DNA of 45,325 bases from Xanthobacteraceae bacterium (GCA_009694215.1 SHVN01000010.1:1-45325); one strand, 5' to 3'; shown: positions 7,774 through 17,161, numbered from the stretch's first letter. The notes: generated by a model from the sequence alone, not told the origin. Translations and numbers: made by a program.

Positions 7774-8955
7774 CTACTTGTAGTTCCGCGCCCGGGCCGG
7801 GTCCTTGACGTTCTCGATCTTGTCGAACGCCACGTTCTGCGGCTCGCCGGCCACCTTCTCGACCTTGCGGATGTAGATGGTCTGCACCACGTCGCGGGTC
7901 TCGCTATCGATCGACATCGGTCCGCGCGGGCTTTCCCACTTCATGCCCTTGGCCGCGGCGATCAGCGAGTCTCCGTCGGTCTTGCCGCCGGCTTTCTTCA
8001 GCGTCTCGTAGATCAGGTGCATGCCGTCATAGCCGCCGATCGAGAAGAAGTCCGGGTTGCGCTTGTTCAGATCGTTGAATGCCTTCACGAAGGCGACGTT
8101 CTTCGGTGTCTTGCTGGTGTATTCGTAGTGCCAGGCGGTGATGATGCCGAGCGACGTGTCGCCCATGCTCTTGAGCGCCTGCTCGGACGTGGTTTCGCCG
8201 GAGCCGAGGATCTTGGTCTTGTTCGGATCGACGCCGCGTTCGGCGAAGGCCTTGCCGAGCGCCGCCGGCTGCGCGCCGCCGGGGATGAAGATCATGATCG
8301 CTTCGGGATTGATGTCCTTCGCCCGTTGCACGAAGGCGGAGAAGTCCGGGTTGGCGACCGGGAAGCGGACCTGCCCGACGACCTCGCCGCCGGCCTCCTT
8401 GAAGGCGCGCTGGAAGCTGCCTTCGAAGTCATGGCCGGGGCCATAGTCGGTGACCATGGTGTAGACCTTCTTGACGCCGGACTTCTTGACGGCCCAGGTG
8501 CCGAAGGTTTCTGCCACCTGCGGCAGCGTCACCGAACTCCGCACCAGGTAGGGCGACTTGGTGATGATGATCGAAGTGGCGGCGTTCATCACCACCATGA
8601 ACTTCTTCGCCTCGGCCGACACGTCGGCGGCGGCGAGCGCATTCGGCGTGAGCGTGAAGCCCGCCAGCATATCGACCTTGTCGCGCACCACCAGTTCCTG
8701 CGCCAGGCGCTTTGCGACGTCGGGGGCGGGGCCGCCATCGTCCTTGACGATGAGCTCGATCTTCTTGCCAGCGACGGTTTCGCCATGCTCCTTCATGTAG
8801 GTCTTGATGCCGTTGAGCATCTGCACGCCGGCGTCGGCGAATTGGCCTGACAGCGACAGAATCACGCCGACCTTGACGGTGTCCTGAGCGTTGGCCGGTC
8901 CGGCCAGAGCGACCAGCGCGGTTGCTGCGAACAAAGCGGCAAATGACTTGCGCAT
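7774..8955 (-). CDS. Periplasmic ligand-binding protein, Leu/Ile/Val (HAAT) family, copy 2
   Basis: The 393-residue product begins with a clean signal peptide (MRKSFAALFAATALVALAGPA, cleavage likely after ANA near residue 25) followed by QDTVKVGVILSLSGQFADAG. It is closely related along its whole length to the next gene on the operon (6406-7599). The start at 8955 has a GGGAGG site 7 nt upstream. It is the first gene of the apparent liv-type operon. Having two binding proteins suggests the shared permease serves two ligands, or that one copy has diverged. Confidence 0.92.
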   Translation of the reverse strand: MRKSFAALFAATALVALAGPANAQDTVKVGVILSLSGQFADAGVQMLNGIKTYMKEHGETVAGKKIELIVKDDGGPAPDVAKRLAQELVVRDKVDMLAGFTLTPNALAAADVSAEAKKFMVVMNAATSIIITKSPYLVRSSVTLPQVAETFGTWAVKKSGVKKVYTMVTDYGPGHDFEGSFQRAFKEAGGEVVGQVRFPVANPDFSAFVQRAKDINPEAIMIFIPGGAQPAALGKAFAERGVDPNKTKILGSGETTSEQALKSMGDTSLGIITAWHYEYTSKTPKNVAFVKAFNDLNKRNPDFFSIGGYDGMHLIYETLKKAGGKTDGDSLIAAAKGMKWESPRGPMSIDSETRDVVQTIYIRKVEKVAGEPQNVAFDKIENVKDPARARNYK

Positions 8956-9252
8956 GAATAACCTCCCAGCGTGAACGGCCTTCCTGGCCAATTTGCACAG
9001 ACGGTAATGGCTGCGCCGGGTCGGGTCAATTTGGCGCGCCGCCGCAGGTCCGACCCAACCCGCGTGGGCGGGGGGAGGTGGGCGGGATTCGGGCGCAACC
9101 CTGTGAATCCCATGCATCCCATTAAGCCACCGGACCGTAGGTCCTGGTGTGACCTCCGGGTGCTTGCAGGTGTCGTCGCGGCCTTGGCAGCGTTGTATTG
9201 CAGCGCGGGGATGACGCCGATGTCGGCAGGCGTATGGGTTCTGCGTCGGTGG
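8956..9252. other. Intergenic region upstream of the liv-type operon
   Basis: The 297 bases between the Bug gene and the first liv binding protein hold no gene I can support. The promoter of the liv-type operon should lie here, because all downstream genes are tightly packed, but I see no clear -35/-10 pair. The part next to the binding-protein gene is strongly GC-rich. Confidence 0.4.
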
Positions 9253-10212
9253 TCAGTCCAGCTTGATGTTGAGCCGCTTGATCACCGGCGAGAGGTCCGC
9301 CTCGGTCTTGCGCATGGCGGCGGCGACCTCGTCGGCGGTCATCGGAGTGGCATCGAAGCCGATGCCCGCGAAACGCTGCTTCAGCGACGGCTCGGCGATG
9401 ATCTTCTTCAGCTCCGCGCCTAGCATGGTCACGACAGGCTTCGGCGTGGCCGCGGGGGCGAACATCATAAAGTGGACGCCGTGGGAGTTCATGCCGGCCA
9501 GACCCTGTTCGGTGGTCGTCGCGATGTCAGGCACCAACTCCGACCGCTTGTCCGCGACGATTGCCAGCCCCTTGAGCTGGCCGCTCGCGATCAGCGGCTT
9601 GGTCGTGCCGGCGAGGAACCCGCCGAAATCGAGGCGCGCCGCGATCAGATCGGTCATGGCGGTACCGCCGCCGCGGTAGGCGACGTGGGTGAATTTCGCG
9701 CCGGTGCGCTGCGCGATCTCCTCGGAGGCGAGATGCTGCTGCAGGCCGTAGCCCGCGGTGCTGTAGTTGAGGCCATCGGGCTTGGTCTTGCTCCACTCGA
9801 CCAGGCCCTTGATGTCGTTGGCGGGGATCGAGGCGGCGGCCACGATCAATGTCGGTGTGACGCCGACGCCGCCGACCGGCGCGAGATCTTTGAACGGATC
9901 GTAGGACAGCTTGGAGAAGCTGTGGCTGAAGGTCGCGATGACGGTGGCGTTGATGAGCAGTGTGCAGCCGTCCGGCGGCGCGGTCACGACCGCGACGGTG
10001 CCGATGTTGCCGGTCGCGCCGCCCCGGTTCTCGACGACGAAGGTCTTCTTGAACACCGCCTCCAGCCGCTCGGCGACGATGCGCGTCGCCACGTCCGTTG
10101 CGCCGCCCGCCGGATATGGCACGACGAGTTTGACCTGAGAGCACGGATAGTTCTGCGCTCCCGCGCCGCTCGCGCCAACGCACAAGGCCAGTGCCATCGC
10201 TACGATCCGCAT
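9253..10212 (-). CDS. Bug/TctC-family tripartite tricarboxylate transporter substrate-binding protein
   Basis: The 319-residue product has a signal peptide (MRIVAMALALCVGASGAGA) and the Bug fold markers: VKLVVPYPAGGATDVATRI near the N-terminus, ENRGGATGNIG, and the VAYRGGGTAMTDLIAARLDF segment that binds the ligand carboxylate through water. Bug proteins capture carboxylated small molecules in the periplasm. No TctA/TctB membrane partner is in the window, so it is an orphan, as is common in this family. It sits on the same strand as the LLM/hydrolase pair upstream and the liv operon downstream. An AGGGG site precedes the ATG. Confidence 0.9.
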   Translation of the reverse strand: MRIVAMALALCVGASGAGAQNYPCSQVKLVVPYPAGGATDVATRIVAERLEAVFKKTFVVENRGGATGNIGTVAVVTAPPDGCTLLINATVIATFSHSFSKLSYDPFKDLAPVGGVGVTPTLIVAAASIPANDIKGLVEWSKTKPDGLNYSTAGYGLQQHLASEEIAQRTGAKFTHVAYRGGGTAMTDLIAARLDFGGFLAGTTKPLIASGQLKGLAIVADKRSELVPDIATTTEQGLAGMNSHGVHFMMFAPAATPKPVVTMLGAELKKIIAEPSLKQRFAGIGFDATPMTADEVAAAMRKTEADLSPVIKRLNIKLD

Positions 10213-10279
10213 CGCACCCCTGCAACCCTCTCCTGCCGCCCCACCACCCCACGCTATTCTGATTACGCCAAGCCTAACA

Positions 10280-11422
10280 TCAATTCCGCAGGTGCGGCAT
10301 CACCTCGGAAGCGAACATCTCCATGTTCCGCTTGGTCAGCTCATCCGACAGCGTACCGAACTGCAGCATGGTGATGAGCTTGCCGGCGCGGGTGTCGTCG
10401 CGCTGCTTCGCGAGCTGGTCGCGCACGGTCTGCGGCGAGCCGACGATGACGGTGCCGCTCTCGGCCAGCTCCTCCATCGTCAGGCGCTTCTGCGCGCCGA
10501 GCGCTTTGCGCATCCGCATGGTGTTCTTCATCGACGGCAGCGACATGTAGCCGGGCGGCAGCAGCATCTGGAACGGCACGGCAAGGAAGTCGTTGAACAG
10601 GGTCTCGATGCCTTCCTTGGCCTCTTTCCGCGCGCGCTCGTCGGTGTCGGCGACATAGACCGGAGAAGCCCAGCCGACCTGGTCGGGCGAGGCTTCGTAG
10701 CCGTACTGCTTGGCCTGTTCGCGATAGACGTTGAGATAGCGCGTCACCAGCTCCCGGCTCGAGAACGTGACCAGGAACGGATACTTGCGTTCCGGCGCCG
10801 CCGCCCATTTCACCGTCTCCGACGAGCCCATCGACGGGATCCAGATCTGCGGATGCGGCGTCTGGTAGGGGCGGGGCCAGATGTTGACGTAGCGCACGTT
10901 GAAGTGCTCGCCCTCGAACGACGTCGGGCCGGGCTTGGTCCAGGCCTGCACGATCAGGTCATGCGCCTCCTGATAGCGCTCGTGCGAGAACGACGGATTG
11001 ATGCCGGTCGAATGATACTCGTTGCCGATGCCGCGGACGAAGCCGGTGATGATGCGGCCCCGCGACAGATTGTCCAGCATCGCGAATTCTTCCGCGATGT
11101 TGATCGGATTGTTCACCAGCGGCAGCGCGCGGCCGATGATGGCGATCTTCGCCTTGGTTGTCCGCGCGATGAGGTTCGCGGCGATCAGGTTCGGCGCCGG
11201 CATGATGCCGTAGGCGGTCTGGTGGTGCTCGTTGACCGCGATCACGTCGAAACCGAGCTTTTCGGCATAGACGAGCTGATTGATGTAGGACTCGTACTCG
11301 TCCGCGCCCTTCTTCGGGTCGTACAGCGTGTTCGGCAGCACCACCCAGGCGGCCTTGTGCTTGTGGCGCTCGGCCATGTCGAGCGGGCGATACGGCATCA
11401 GGTGGAAGAATGTGAACTGCAT
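10280..11422 (-). CDS. LLM-class flavin-dependent monooxygenase
   Basis: The 380-residue luciferase-like protein carries the VNEHHQTAYGIMPAPN segment near residues 68-83, the strand IAIIGRALPLVNNP and the GRIITGFVRGIGNEY flavin region. It differs clearly from the gene at 358-1434 in length and sequence. Its ATG shares one base with the stop of the alpha/beta hydrolase (TGATG), so the two are coupled. A flavin monooxygenase coupled to a hydrolase is a common arrangement for oxidising and then opening a ring or ester; the substrate is unknown. Confidence 0.9.
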   Translation of the reverse strand: MQFTFFHLMPYRPLDMAERHKHKAAWVVLPNTLYDPKKGADEYESYINQLVYAEKLGFDVIAVNEHHQTAYGIMPAPNLIAANLIARTTKAKIAIIGRALPLVNNPINIAEEFAMLDNLSRGRIITGFVRGIGNEYHSTGINPSFSHERYQEAHDLIVQAWTKPGPTSFEGEHFNVRYVNIWPRPYQTPHPQIWIPSMGSSETVKWAAAPERKYPFLVTFSSRELVTRYLNVYREQAKQYGYEASPDQVGWASPVYVADTDERARKEAKEGIETLFNDFLAVPFQMLLPPGYMSLPSMKNTMRMRKALGAQKRLTMEELAESGTVIVGSPQTVRDQLAKQRDDTRAGKLITMLQFGTLSDELTKRNMEMFASEVMPHLRN

Positions 11423-12201
11423 CAGCGTGTCCCCGCGTAAAGACGGATGATTTCCTTCGCGGCGATCTCCGGCTTCTCGACCGCCGGCACGTGACCGCAC
11501 TCAGGCACGATTCCGACGCGGCTGCCCGGGATCCGCTCGCCCCAGCGCGCCGCATAGGCGCTCGGGAACAGCTTGTCCTCCTTGCCCCACACGATGAGCG
11601 TCGGCACGGTGATGCGGTGCAGCCAGCGCTCCAGCGACGGATTGTACCAGCGCGGCTCCCAGCCGAACTTTGCCGTGGCGAAGCGGTTGGTCAGCAGGAT
11701 GTCGGCCTGATCGTCGGTCGGCTGCACCGCCAGGATCTGATCGGGGATGGCCTGGTTGTGATAAAGATTGCGGACGGCTTCTTCGGGACTCCAGATGAAG
11801 TTGTCGCCGCTCGGCATTCCCTTGATACGGATGCCGGCCGGACCCAGCAATGACAGCGTCTTGATGCGCGAGCAGTTCCGCACCGCTGCTTCCGCCGCGG
11901 CCCAGCCGCCGAGCGACTGGCCGACGACATGGACCTCGTGGGGGCCGAACTCGTCGAGGAAATCGAGGTAGTACATCGCCAGATCGCCGATGTTGCGCAT
12001 CCAGCCCGGATTGTCCGACGTGCCGAAACCCGGATGCTCGGGGACGAACACCTCGAATTGCTTGGACAGGAGCTCGAACACCGGCAGCCACACCGGCAAC
12101 CCGTTGGCGCCATGCAGGAACAGGAGCGGCGGCCCCGACCCGCCCCGCAGCATCCGGACATTGACGTCGCGGACCTTGTGTTTTGTTTCCGTCCCCGGCA
12201 T
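11422..12201 (-). CDS. Alpha/beta-fold hydrolase
   Basis: The 259-residue product has all alpha/beta-hydrolase hallmarks: oxyanion segment LFLHGANG at 27-34, nucleophile elbow VGQSLGG with Ser96, acid Asp209 in GKEDKLF and catalytic His237 in ECGHVPA. It is similar to ring-cleavage product hydrolases and esterases; no specific substrate can be assigned. The start at 12201 follows an AAGGAG site about 9 nt upstream. It is first in a two-gene coupled unit with the LLM monooxygenase and is divergent from ubiD-type gene 12273-13811 across 71 bp, where both promoters must lie. Confidence 0.9.
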   Translation of the reverse strand: MPGTETKHKVRDVNVRMLRGGSGPPLLFLHGANGLPVWLPVFELLSKQFEVFVPEHPGFGTSDNPGWMRNIGDLAMYYLDFLDEFGPHEVHVVGQSLGGWAAAEAAVRNCSRIKTLSLLGPAGIRIKGMPSGDNFIWSPEEAVRNLYHNQAIPDQILAVQPTDDQADILLTNRFATAKFGWEPRWYNPSLERWLHRITVPTLIVWGKEDKLFPSAYAARWGERIPGSRVGIVPECGHVPAVEKPEIAAKEIIRLYAGTR

Positions 12202-12272
12202 GGCATTGTTCTCCTTGAACGCCTGCCAGCAATCTACAGGCCCAGCCCTTCGTTGCAATCCAGGGAATACTC

Positions 12273-13811
12273 ATGGCGGCCATCGACACCGAGCGCTTCC
12301 GCCTCCGCCGCTTCGTAGAGCGTCTGGTGCAACTCGGCGAATGCGAGATTCACGACCAGCCGATCGATCTGGTCGATGTGGGCGCCGTGCTCGATGGCAA
12401 TCCGCGCGCGACCTGGTTCAAGGCGGTCGGGCCCGAGAAGGCCGAGCTGATCGGCAACGTCATGGGCTCGCGCAAGCGCCTTGCGCTCGCGCTCGACACC
12501 GACGAGGGCGGGCTGCTGCCGGCGATCACCGAGCGGCTCGCCAGGCCGCACAAGCCGGTGAAAGTTTCCGCCGCGGACGCCCCGGCGCAGCAGGTGGTGT
12601 TGAAGGGCGGGGCGGCCGATCTCTGCGCGCTGCCCGTGCATCTGCAGCATGGCGAGGACGGCGCACCCTATATCTCCGCGGGCCTCGACGTCATGCAATT
12701 CCGAGACAGTGGCCACACCAACGTCGGCTGCCGCCGCATCATGCTGCGCGGCCCGCGCACCGCGGGCATCGATATGATCGCGCCGAGCGACGCGCGCGCG
12801 ATTTTTCTCGAAGCGGTGGCGAAGGGAGAGAAGACCCCGGTCGCCTATGTGGTCGGCTCGACGCCCTGCGACTTCATGGCGGCGGTCTGCATGAACCCGC
12901 CGATGGACGAGCTGGAGGTGCTGGGGGCGCTGCGCGGCGCGCCGGTTCCAATTGTCAAATGCGTGACGAATGATATCTGGGTGCCGGCAGACGCCGAATA
13001 TGTGCTGGAAGGCTATCTCGATCCCAAGGGCCACACCGAGCCGGAAGGCCCGTTCGGCGAATACGTCGGCTATTACGGCGTGGTGAAGCGCAACCCGGTG
13101 TTCCACTTGACTGCGATCACCCATCGCAAGGACGCGCTGTTCCAGACCGTGACCATCGGCGGCAAGCATCTCGGCCGCACCGACACGGCGCAGCTCACCA
13201 CGGTGAAGACGGAGTCCGCCGCCTGGGCCGGTCTCGTGACGGCGGTGCGCGAGCCGGTTGCCTGTTTTGCCACGCCGTCGAGCGGCGGCATGTACAACGT
13301 CCGCGTCTCGATCCGCCAGCGCGTGCCCGGCGAAGCCCGCAACGCCATCGCCGCGGTGTTCGGCAGCATGGCCGAGGCCAAGCAGGTGTTCGTGTTCGAC
13401 GACGACATCGACGTGTTCTCCGACGAGCAGTGCGACTGGGCGCTGGCGACGCGCTACCAGGGCGACCGCGACACGATTCAAGCCGCTGGCTTCCGCGTCG
13501 TGCCGCTCGATCCGTCGCTTGCCGGCGCGCGCACCGGAGCCAAGATCGGCTTCGACTGCACCATCCCGTTCGGCAAGCACAACTCCCTGGAGTGGGGCAT
13601 CCCGATGGCGCCGGTGATGCCGAAAGCCAATGGGCATGCGAAGACATCGGTTGCCGACAGGCTCGCCGCCGGCCCCGCGAGCTTCCTCGAACTGATGATC
13701 GCGGCCGGCTCCCGCGACGGCCGCGAACTGGTTCGCGAACTCGATGCGCTCTATTCCGCCGACAAGCTCACCCGCCATGAAAGCGGACGCTACATGCTCA
13801 AGGGCAAGTAG
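12273..13811 (+). CDS. UbiD-family prenyl-FMN-dependent decarboxylase
   Basis: The 512-residue product belongs to the UbiD family, which reversibly (de)carboxylates unsaturated or aromatic acids with prenylated FMN made by UbiX. The active-site pattern is present: NVGCRRIML with N150 and R154/R155, and EPEGPFGEYVGYY with E258 and E263. The length is typical. An AGGGAA site precedes the ATG. No ubiX is in the window, so the cofactor must come from elsewhere. It is paralogous to 24790-26367. It could act on an aromatic acid delivered by neighbouring transporters; this is inference. Confidence 0.92.
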   Translation: MAAIDTERFRLRRFVERLVQLGECEIHDQPIDLVDVGAVLDGNPRATWFKAVGPEKAELIGNVMGSRKRLALALDTDEGGLLPAITERLARPHKPVKVSAADAPAQQVVLKGGAADLCALPVHLQHGEDGAPYISAGLDVMQFRDSGHTNVGCRRIMLRGPRTAGIDMIAPSDARAIFLEAVAKGEKTPVAYVVGSTPCDFMAAVCMNPPMDELEVLGALRGAPVPIVKCVTNDIWVPADAEYVLEGYLDPKGHTEPEGPFGEYVGYYGVVKRNPVFHLTAITHRKDALFQTVTIGGKHLGRTDTAQLTTVKTESAAWAGLVTAVREPVACFATPSSGGMYNVRVSIRQRVPGEARNAIAAVFGSMAEAKQVFVFDDDIDVFSDEQCDWALATRYQGDRDTIQAAGFRVVPLDPSLAGARTGAKIGFDCTIPFGKHNSLEWGIPMAPVMPKANGHAKTSVADRLAAGPASFLELMIAAGSRDGRELVRELDALYSADKLTRHESGRYMLKGK

Positions 13812-13839
13812 GCGCCCGGGCACGATCCGCCGCGAACCG

Positions 13840-14751
13840 TTACTTGCGCGCGGCCTTGGCCTGCGCGGCGAGGAAATTCCGCAACCGTTCGCGTACCGCG
13901 TCGGCCGACTGCGGCGTCCATTTGCGCAGGCCCTCGCCGGTGCGCATGCCGAGCTTGCCCGCTGCGACCTTGTCCTTGATGAACTGCGTCGGCTCGGTCG
14001 AGCGGTCGAGGTCGGCCAGCAGCACGTTCTGGATGTCGAGCGTCAGGTCGACTCCCACGAGGTCGGTCTGCTCCATCGGACCCAGCACCGCCATGCGTGC
14101 GCCGAAGCCGCTCTTGACCACCTCGTCGATGGTGTCGGCGTCACAAACGCCCGCGGCGACCAGCGCGATCGCCTCGCGCTTCAAGGCATGTTGAAGACGG
14201 TTGCCGATAAAGCCCGGAATGTCCTTCTTCACATGCACCGGATTGCGCCCGGAATCGCGCAGTAGCGCCATCGTCCTGGCGACCGTGTCGTCGCTGGTTT
14301 TTTCGTTCTGCGTGACTTCGACCAGTGGCACGAGATGCGGCGGGTTCCAGAAATGGGTTCCGACCACGCGCTCGCGATGCTTGAGATGTTCGCCGATCCG
14401 CGTCGAGGGAATGGCCGAGCTGTTGCTGGCGAGGATTGTTGTGGGCGCGGTCAGCTCTTCGAGCTCGGCGAACAGCTGCTGTTTCAGCGGAAGCTTTTCC
14501 GGCGCGGCCTCGAACACGAATGCCGTCTCCTTCATCGCCGGCGCCATCCGGTCGTGGACGGTGATGCGGCCGAGCAGGGCGGAATCGCCGCCAAGCAGCG
14601 CGCGGGCGCTCTCCAGCCGCTCGCTCAAGGAATCTCGCCATTGGGTTGACGGATCGTACACGCGGACCCGATGCCCGGCGGCGGCCAGCAGATAAGCGAT
14701 GCCGTGACCCATCAGGCCGGCGCCGATCACGCCGATATTCAAGCCGTTCAT
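13840..14751 (-). CDS. 3-hydroxyacyl-CoA dehydrogenase family protein
   Basis: The 303-residue product has an N-terminal Rossmann fold with the NAD motif GVIGAGLMGHG at 7-17, the HAD family catalytic pair His133 (GTHFWNPP) and Glu145 (PLVEV), Ser111 in SNSSAI, and the C-terminal helical domain (KKDIPGFIGNRLQHAL). It oxidises a 3-hydroxyacyl-CoA or a similar hydroxy acid with NAD. At this length it is a stand-alone dehydrogenase, not the FadB fusion. A GGGGAAAG site supports the ATG at 14751. It converges on the UbiD gene and is divergent from the protease gene. Confidence 0.9.
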   Translation of the reverse strand: MNGLNIGVIGAGLMGHGIAYLLAAAGHRVRVYDPSTQWRDSLSERLESARALLGGDSALLGRITVHDRMAPAMKETAFVFEAAPEKLPLKQQLFAELEELTAPTTILASNSSAIPSTRIGEHLKHRERVVGTHFWNPPHLVPLVEVTQNEKTSDDTVARTMALLRDSGRNPVHVKKDIPGFIGNRLQHALKREAIALVAAGVCDADTIDEVVKSGFGARMAVLGPMEQTDLVGVDLTLDIQNVLLADLDRSTEPTQFIKDKVAAGKLGMRTGEGLRKWTPQSADAVRERLRNFLAAQAKAARK

Positions 14752-14799
14752 GTCTTTCCCCAGCAAATTCGACGAGCGCAGGCGCCCGTTAACGGCTGC

Positions 14800-14892
14800 G
14801 CAAGCCTGTTTGTCAATTACTCCGCAAGTCTCTCTATCAACGTCTTCGTAAGCGCGTTCGTCAAGGAAGCCGCAAGCCTGTTCCTCAACAGG
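14800..14892. repeat. 24-bp tandem repeat, four degenerate copies
   Basis: Four units begin at 14800, 14824, 14848 and 14872. Each opens with a version of GCAAGCCTGTTYSTCAA followed by seven variable bases. Units 1 and 4 match at 15 of the first 17 positions. The array lies in the 214-bp gap between the divergent HAD gene (start 14751) and the protease gene (start 14966). It may be an array of regulator sites, or a relic of a repeat-containing coding sequence, since 24 bp is eight codons. Confidence 0.75.
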
Positions 14893-14965
14893 ATCTCAAG
14901 ACGACTGCGAGATCATCGCTCCCATCAAGCGCCAATGAAAACAAAAGGCGCATGGGGAGTCGTTG

Positions 14966-15829
14966 ATGTTCGGCGCGCGTTCACGCGGGCTGCTGCTCAT
15001 CACAGCGGTCGGCCTGTCGATGCTGTCCGCGGCAAGCGCCGCGACAATCGGGCCATTGGAACTGCGTCGCGAAACCGTCGACGAGCGGAGCTATCCGTGG
15101 TCCTCGATCGGCAAGCTGTTCAACGCATCCGGCGGCGCCTTCAGCGGCGTGGTGATTTCGCACGATAAGATCCTCACCGCTGCGCATTGCCTGTTCAATT
15201 ACCGGAGCCAGCGCTTCGTTCCTGCAGATGAGCTGCACTTCATGCTGGGCTATCGGACCAGGCGCTACTCTGCCCACGCGCGAATCCCGCGCTACGAAAT
15301 CGGCGCGGGCTTCGATCCGCTGCGCTATGACGAGACATCCGACGCCGACTGGGCGGTGTTGACCGTGACGAAAAGCCTGCCGGCGTCGGTCGAGCCGTTG
15401 CGGCTGCGCCGCGATGCGGCGCCGAGCGGGACCAAGGCGGTCATCGCCGGCTACGCGCAGGATCGCGCCTTCGCCATGATCGCGGACCGCGACTGCGAAT
15501 TGCGGGACAACACCGAACCTGGACGCTTCCTGCTGCACACCTGCCTGAGCACCAAGGGCTATTCCGGCGCCCGGATCCTGGTCAGGGCGGGCGGCCGTGA
15601 GATGCAGGTCGCAGGCATCCAGATCGCGTCCATTTAGCGCGACGGCACGGAAAAGATGATCGCGGTGCCGGCGCAGACTCTCTGGCAGCTCGGCGGCGAT
15701 GATACGGTCGAGCGGCCGCTGGTGATCAAGGCTTCGGTCGGCGTAGCGGTCGCCGTATGCGCCGCGGCGGAGGAATCGGACGGCGGCTACGCCGTGCTGG
15801 TGGAGATGATCCGCGCCTGGCTGGATTAG
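14966..15829 (+). pseudogene. Trypsin-like serine protease interrupted by an in-frame amber codon
   Basis: The frame opens with a signal peptide (MFGARSRGLLLITAVGLSML, cleavage near residue 26) after a GGGGAG site. The catalytic triad is visible: His74 in LTAAHC, Asp128 in DADWAVL and Ser200 in KGYSGAR, which departs from the classical GDSGGP. A TAG at 15635-15637 ends the frame after VAGIQIASI at residue 223. The same frame then continues for 63 sensible codons (RDGTEKMIAVPAQTLWQLGG and onward) to a TAG at 15827-15829. The C-terminal strand and helix of the fold are therefore cut off. It may be an inactive gene, a readthrough product or a sequence error. Confidence 0.7.
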
Positions 15830-15931
15830 GGTGAACCAGACATCGTTTCCTCGATTCCCGAGCCGGCCGTCAGTCCATCGAGTGCGATGGCGTGGCTTGC
15901 GCTTGAGTCGTTCATCGACGTCATTCCGTAG

Positions 15932-17161
15932 TCACCGCGTTCGGCCGTGCGGAGAATTCCGCAGCGAGAGCGATTCCCAGGCCGCCACCACGATCAGCAC
16001 CGTCGTCGCCGCCGATGACAGCAGCAGCGGCGTCGTGATCGCCGAGGCCGGGATCAGCAGTGCAAGAATGCCCAGGCCGGCGAGATGCGAAAGCGGCAGG
16101 TTGGGCGCCGACAGGCGCTTGAACAGCATATTGCCGAAGAGATAGAGAGCGGGCCCGCCGATCAGCACCGCGGCGATCTTGATGTCGTTGTGACCGCTCG
16201 GATGATGCAGCGTCAGGTCGTCGCGACCGCGGCGACGATGATGCCGGCGACGATCAGGATGTGGAGATTAGGTGTAGCCGCTCCGCGCCAGCCGCCCGGG
16301 GTCGTCGGATGAGGCGATCAGGCGGCTCGCCCGTTCGGCGCCGATGTTGAAGTAGATCACCCACATCGCCACGCTTCCGGCGAACGCCACCAGGAACGCG
16401 CCGATATGCTCGGCGGTCCAGGACAGGCTCGCGAAGGTTGCGCCGGTTACCAGCACCGATTCCCCCAGCGCGATGATGACGAACAGCCCGCAGCGCTCGG
16501 CCATGTGGCCGCCTTCCACTGTCCAGTCGGCGGTGGTCGAGCGGCCGAGCCGCGGCACCCAGAAGCCGAGCACCGGCGCCGAGGTTTCAATGCCAACCGC
16601 GACGGCCCAGAGCGTCAGCCTGCCCGGTCCGTGCGCGAAGGCTCCGGCAATCCAGAACAGCGCGGCCGAGCCCTGCCAGAGGATGATCCGGACGAAATTG
16701 CGAAAGTTGCTGGCGTCGTGGTTCCGGAGCGCCCAGAGCATGAACAGGCTCCGGCCAAGCTGTATCGCGGCAAAAGACAGCGCGAAGGCCAGCGCCCGCT
16801 CCTCGAATGCCTTGGGGATCGAGGCCGACAGAACGAGTCCGGCCAGCATCAGCGCAAACAGCATCAGCCGGACCGCGGTGCGTTCCGGGTCGAGCCAATT
16901 GGTGATCCACGCCGTATCGATCCAGGCCCACCACACCGCCAGCATCAGCACGGCGGTCTGCAGCGCGCCGAGCGGGCTGAGGTGCTCCAGGAGGCCGTGT
17001 GAGAGTTGCGTGATGGCGAAGACAAACACCAGATCGTAGAACAGCTCGATGGTCGTGACGCGGCTGTCTTCATGGCCGCCCCTCGCGCGAAGGTGACTGA
17101 CGCTCGCCGCCAACGGGTGCGGCGCATTGCGTGACTCGGCGAGCCAAATCTTTGGCGGCAT
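15932..17161 (-). pseudogene. Low temperature requirement A (LtrA) family membrane protein, frameshifted
   Basis: The first 297 codons encode an LtrA-type membrane protein: VTTIELFYDLVFVFAITQLS near the start, many hydrophobic segments, and GLFVIIALGESVL. The frame hits TAA at 16268-16270 directly after RLARSGYT. Removing one A there restores YLHILIVAGIIVAAVA. About 45 bases later a missing base returns the gene to its first frame, which reads DDLTLHHPSGHNDIK and LIGGPALYLFGNMLFKR to the stop at 15932. The two indels compensate, and the full span of about 409 codons matches the usual LtrA length. It is a pseudogene unless the indels are sequence errors. The role of LtrA is poorly known. Confidence 0.75.

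Noticed and set aside
6109-8850. A plus-strand open frame of 913 codons
   Set aside because: It lies opposite livH and the two binding-protein genes, its sequence is rich in Arg, His and Asp as expected of an antisense shadow in GC-rich DNA, and it matches no family.
8971-9250. A short plus-strand frame with a hydrophobic stretch in the gap before the liv operon
   Set aside because: It continues far into the antisense of the Bug gene, with no clear ribosome site or family likeness.
12234-13823. A minus-strand open frame of 529 codons opposite the first UbiD gene
   Set aside because: Antisense shadow; low-complexity His/Arg/Asp-rich sequence, while the plus strand carries a complete UbiD with active-site motifs.
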